Below are positions 22,001-25,912 of a stretch of 25,912 nt of DNA, piece by piece (position 1 is the stretch's first letter; every line of letters begins with the position of its first letter). The notes under the pieces were generated by a model. The model saw only the letters and a program-made list of their open reading frames with translations. It was not told the origin of the DNA and did no database searches. The stretch is taken from contig CAKKTI010000311.1 in NCBI GenBank assembly GCA_920105805.1, positions 1 through 25,912 on the forward strand, written 5' to 3'. This DNA comes from Condylostoma magnum (taxonomy: Eukaryota; Ciliophora; Heterotrichea; Heterotrichida; Condylostomatidae). The position numbers were made by a program, and so were the translations under genes.

Positions 22001-24257
22001 TGATAATTTGATATTTAAGATCACTAGCTAATCAAACTATTATTTAAAGCTTAATTCAACTGGGTTATAAATAAATTATGAAGAAACTATCCCTTATAAT
22101 TTCTAGATGAAATATTGATATTTTATGTCTCTAAATTAAGACTTACAAGAGTTAGAGATATGCATTCTATAGTGATAAGCAGATACCTCTACATGCTCAA
22201 TCTTTGAACTAATAATTGTACTTGGAAGACAAAGCAGTATAGTAATAGGTTCATAAGATTCAATGTTAAGATTTAATGGGTTTTATTTAGATTTAAGATT
22301 GTACCAATACTCCTTATAACGGGATATAATTGAATAAATTAAATCCAGTAAAGGTAATCCTTTATGTGAGTAATATAATGGACCTGGAGATGTTTCATGC
22401 CAAGATAGATTAATCCTTCAAGGAAGCTAATAATATCTGCATTGTCAATAAGAGATGGAAAGAAAAGTAATTACGGAGGAGGAGATTGAAGGGTTATAGA
22501 CGGATGGCACATTTGCATTTACAACTTGGATTTATATCGATGAATGCAATATATATGGATCTATATCTGTATTAAGATGAGGTAATCATAATATTAAAGC
22601 ACACGAATGCGTTAGCACTGAAAATTGCTATTATTCTTCGTTATTTTATTTAAAGCGTGATGGATCAAATCCTATAGAATGCCAATTAAAGATATACAGC
22701 AATGTATTAGGAGAAAGTTTGATTCCCAATTTAGATTTTAAGCAATCTTAATGATATTTTATGTCTTGGCAATACTTTTAAAATCATCATCTTGTATGTA
22801 TCACAAATAGTACAGATTAAAGTAGATGCCAAGCATTTGACGATAAGGAAATCTATGGAATCCATCTAAAACAAGATGGTAGTAAGATATTCATGGACTA
22901 CGGATAAAATATTATACCAAATAAAATGCTTGAAGGCTATCTTTTCAATGGTAAATTGATTGCACCTATAAAAAGAGTTGTTAATTTTGACGTTTATATT
23001 TTAAATGAAAAGTATTTTGCAAGTAATATAATAAAATAATCAGGAGGGGCTAGCTTAGTATTTAATGAATGCAAAATAGGATACTACTTAAATAACGATT
23101 AGTGTATTCAGTGTCCATTAGGTTGTAAAGAATGCTAGAACTTAAATAGCTAAATTACTTGCTTAGAATGCTTTAATAACTATAATTTGACTAATCAACA
23201 GTGTAAGACGCAATTTGATACTGGATTTTAGCTTATAGATAAAAATATAGACTTAATATTAGATTAAGATACTAAATAAATAAAGTATGAATTGTAACCC
23301 TATCTTATATCAGGAAAATAATTTACTTTAACTCTTTGATTCCTTATCAGATATAACACTGATTAAGTATTTTTATAATTAACACAAAACAATTAAGAAT
23401 TTATAGAAATTGGACTAATATAACAAAAGTTATATGTAAAGTCGTAAGGATAAACTAATACACTGAGTTTTAACATAGAATAAGATAATTATTACTTTAT
23501 TTCATTATATTTAGAAGATAGGAGCCTTGAACTTTCAATCACTGATACACATTGTAGCTGAAATTAAGTATAAAGCTTTAGTACAGACTCTGTACTTTTA
23601 TTGAACACATAATTAAATCTAATTTGTCAGACATCCAGCTGAAATAATTACTTAGATGCTAAAATTTACAACACTAAAATAGAACAAAACTAATTTTAAG
23701 TATCCTGTATTGAAAAAGTTTAATAGATTCCTTAAAATTGCTCACAACCTGGAATACATTACTGCAATAATGTTATGCAGATTAGGTCTTAAAATGGACA
23801 ACCAAAGAGTTTTATTTAGTCTATTTCAACCGATTAAGATATATTACAAGATAAAATTTATTCACATTAATTTGCTATAGAAGGGTGAATTAAAAAAGAT
23901 TCATAATAAAGTTAAACTATTTTATTAGTGTAAAACTCTAGCAATAATGATGACTGCTCTGAAAATAATTAAAGCATACGTGTTATTGCAGATCATTATT
24001 AATAAGGATACATAATAAAAATAGAATATTGTTTGTAGTAATCATAGAAACAATCATAGTAAACTGGTCTACTACAATTAAATAAATGATACTACTTTAT
24101 ATTTGTATTTATTAACGGTTTAATTTCTTATTGTACTGGAGAATTTAAAGATGACTTCTTATAATGTTATCATCCAAAGTTACCAGAAAATGTAATTCAT
24201 ATATATAAAAATGTTGAAATAATACTTAAATCAGTACATTTATATAAATATATTTAA
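19080..24257 (+). CDS. Large secreted or surface protein of repeated lectin-like and Cys-rich modules
   Basis: ATG 19080 opens a signal peptide (MFRTTLILMLVAASTIS). One frame then runs about 1725 residues with TAR as Gln and TGA as Trp. About seven laminin-G/concanavalin-like domains can be counted, recognised by recurring strand motifs such as SWFFISVELF, EWYLLNFG, STWIKIS and QWYFMSW, whose Trp is often TGA (19842-19844, among others). Three cysteine-rich blocks with furin/EGF-like CxxCxxGY spacing sit between them: at about 20050-20140 (CNECLNPDQCQECKDGY), 21395-21840 and 23070-23205. It resembles the ectodomain of the gene at 7327-12261, but no membrane segment follows. The frame runs into DNA that is antisense clathrin from about 24300, so the C-terminus looks cut off. 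TAA 24255-24257 or 24282-24284 is the likely stop. It is either a secreted protein or a receptor that lost its membrane part. Ligand unknown. Confidence 0.82.
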
Positions 24258-24294
24258 AAAGTATCAATAATTAATTACAAGTAAGCATCTAAAT

Positions 24295-25912
24295 CTATGA
24301 ATTATTAATTGATTCGTCTCTAAGTTGTGCTTCTGCTAGTTTGCTCAATACTTCAGGACTTCCGATTTTCTCTGCAAATTCTCTAGCCCTGTCTAAGTTC
24401 TGGTCGTGATTTATTAAAACTTCTATAGCCTTTTCATTCATACCTGCCTTTTGGTACATAAGAAACGCTTCTTCAACTAAGTTCCTTTTACGTAGAGCGA
24501 ATCCTGCTACTTCTGAAACATCGTAGTTATCTAGTCTGGTTACAAAATATGCAACTTTTTCCTAATCTGTCAAAATTGCTGCCATGATCAGAAGATTTTG
24601 TAACTATTTGTTTTTAGAGAATTTAGGATTATGAAATACAACCGTTTCTAGCAATTCGATCATCTCTCTGTTCAAATTTGCTGTAGAAAAAGCCATAACA
24701 GTTGTCATAATCTCTTATAAATTAGTACTTTCAGGTAGAGCAATAGCAACTACTTAGTCGATTACTTGTCTCCTTATTTCTTAGTTTTCTTGGCTTAACA
24801 CTTTGTTCCATAGTGACACGTCTTTTCTTTTTACTAGATATCTAGCTTGAATTCTGAATAAAGCGCCTTTGTTAGTCATTTCTATGAACTCATCATCACA
24901 TTTTCCCTATGCCCTTCCATAAGCAATAATTGCTAAATCCGGGTCTTTGTCTTCGCAGTACTTCCCTACAAGTTTATGATCGTAATATTAGTCCTTAATC
25001 AAGAAATCTTCAGGATTTTAATTCAAATCTATATAAATTTTAGCAAGGGCATTGTGTAAAGCCGTGCTTTAATTTCCTTCAGCCATTCTATCCTCTAGCC
25101 AGGTTTAAATTATCCTTAATTTACCTCTTTTCTCCATTTCTTCAACTAGAGTTTCAATAGGGCAACTAGCTTTCAAGGTTTTTAAAATATCTTTTATTTC
25201 GTTTTCCTCAGCATTGAGGTCTAATAGAGTACCTAAAACTACAGGGGCTGCTTGACTGTTGACACGCACTAAATAAGGCTTTATATAATTATCAATCCCA
25301 TATTCATACAAACATCTGGTTAATTCCTCATAAAATCCATGTTTATCACACAAGATAATCAGGGGGTCAGGTAGTCTTAGTCCCTTTAAGAAATCTTTCA
25401 CTCTTATTGGATCATAGTTAGAAGTAAAGTATATAACTCTGTACACTTCCATAATATTGTTAGTTTTCGCAGCTGCTTCTATATACTTAAAGTAAATTTC
25501 CTTATCTTCAGTTGTAGGAAGAATTCAGCTTAGATATAAGTAAAGACCTTCAAAACTCTTACAACTTTCAAACATTTTAATCAAAGCTTCAGCTGTTAAT
25601 TGCTCATTATAGATAATTGCGATTTTAACAACTATTTAAAGGTTATTTCGATCAGTACGCAGCAGATCATATAAGCATTGAATTGTGTTATCTGGTGTTA
25701 ATTGTCCTAAAAATCCTATTTAAAATTCCTCTGGGATTTGCCTACCGTGTAACATGACTCTCTTTATGTCATTTATATTACTGTAATTCTCCATTGCTCG
25801 TTAAAACATTCTGCATTGTTCACATAATTAAGCAATTTTTACCTTGTCGTATTGAGAAAACATATTAGTCTGGAAAATTGTCTCTGCAACTTGAGGGGAT
25901 TAGCGGATGTTT
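24295..25912 (-). CDS. CHC: Clathrin heavy chain, middle part only (partial and truncated)
   Basis: Clathrin heavy chain forms the three-legged triskelion that coats endocytic and Golgi vesicles. The minus strand from the right edge encodes about 538 residues in one frame and is a clear match. Marks include FSQYDKVKIAQLCE, FESCKSFEGLYLYL, ESTNLQEIMTTVMAF, HNALAKIYIDLNQNPEDFL, YYDHKLVGKYCEDKDP, NKQLQNLLIMAA, RLDNYDVSEVA and NLDRAREFAEK, all aligning without gaps of note to the distal and middle leg repeats (roughly residues 600-1210 of about 1680). Gln is TAA/TAG at many sites, and TGA 25525-25527 reads Trp. The N-terminus lies beyond the window. Similarity ends abruptly after LSKLAEAQLRDESI, just before TAG 24295-24297, so the proximal leg and trimerisation domain are missing. 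A product ending here could not form triskelions, which makes this a broken copy, a rearranged or misassembled locus, or the first part of a gene continued elsewhere. Confidence 0.93.

Noticed and set aside
1-25912. Mobile elements, telomere repeats, tRNA or rRNA genes
   Set aside because: I saw no transposase or reverse-transcriptase motifs, terminal repeats, ciliate telomere runs, tRNA T-loop motifs or rRNA-like sequence on either strand.

Overview
The window looks like somatic DNA of a ciliate that uses all three standard stop codons as sense codons. TAA and TAG sit where glutamine is expected. TGA sits where tryptophan is expected: in the WD motif of the beta-propeller genes, in lectin-like domains and in clathrin. 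At least one TGA (5739-5741) nevertheless looks like a true stop. The introns that can be proved by frame are only 16-17 nt long. This combination fits a heterotrich such as Condylostoma best; a karyorelict such as Loxodes is the main alternative. Because no codon is a reliable stop, every frame is 'open'. Genes were therefore judged by homology, continuous domain logic, G-rich first codon positions and frame arithmetic across introns, and most 3' ends are estimates.

Layout. 3-5741 (+): 3' part of a giant receptor-like membrane protein (beta-helix ectodomain, cysteine-rich stalk, about nine membrane segments). About 6010-6250 (-): decayed WD40 repeats. 6207-7124 (+): a possible unrecognised gene. 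7327-12261 (-): a complete 1633-residue surface protein with signal peptide, lectin-like and cysteine-rich domains, two DUF4215-type repeats, seven membrane segments and two tiny introns. About 12560-13740 (-): a probable gene of unknown function in more than one frame. 13947-15368 (+) and 16604-18109 (-): two paralogous seven-repeat WD40 proteins pointing at each other, with an unrecognised gene (15677-16499, -) between them. 18151-19003 (-): an unrecognised protein with one 16-nt intron. 19080-24257 (+): a second large secreted or surface protein of lectin-like and cysteine-rich modules. 24295-25912 (-): the middle part of clathrin heavy chain, broken off about 450-500 residues before its normal C-terminus.

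Three genes build big cell-surface proteins, which ciliates carry in large families. The WD40 pair and its relic show a local, recently amplified family. Genes are closely packed, with spacers of tens to a few hundred bases. The most surprising point is 24255-24310, where clathrin heavy chain and the surface-protein gene both end without their expected C-terminal parts. No mobile element, CRISPR array, rRNA, convincing tRNA or telomere repeat was seen, and no new multi-gene system could be supported.
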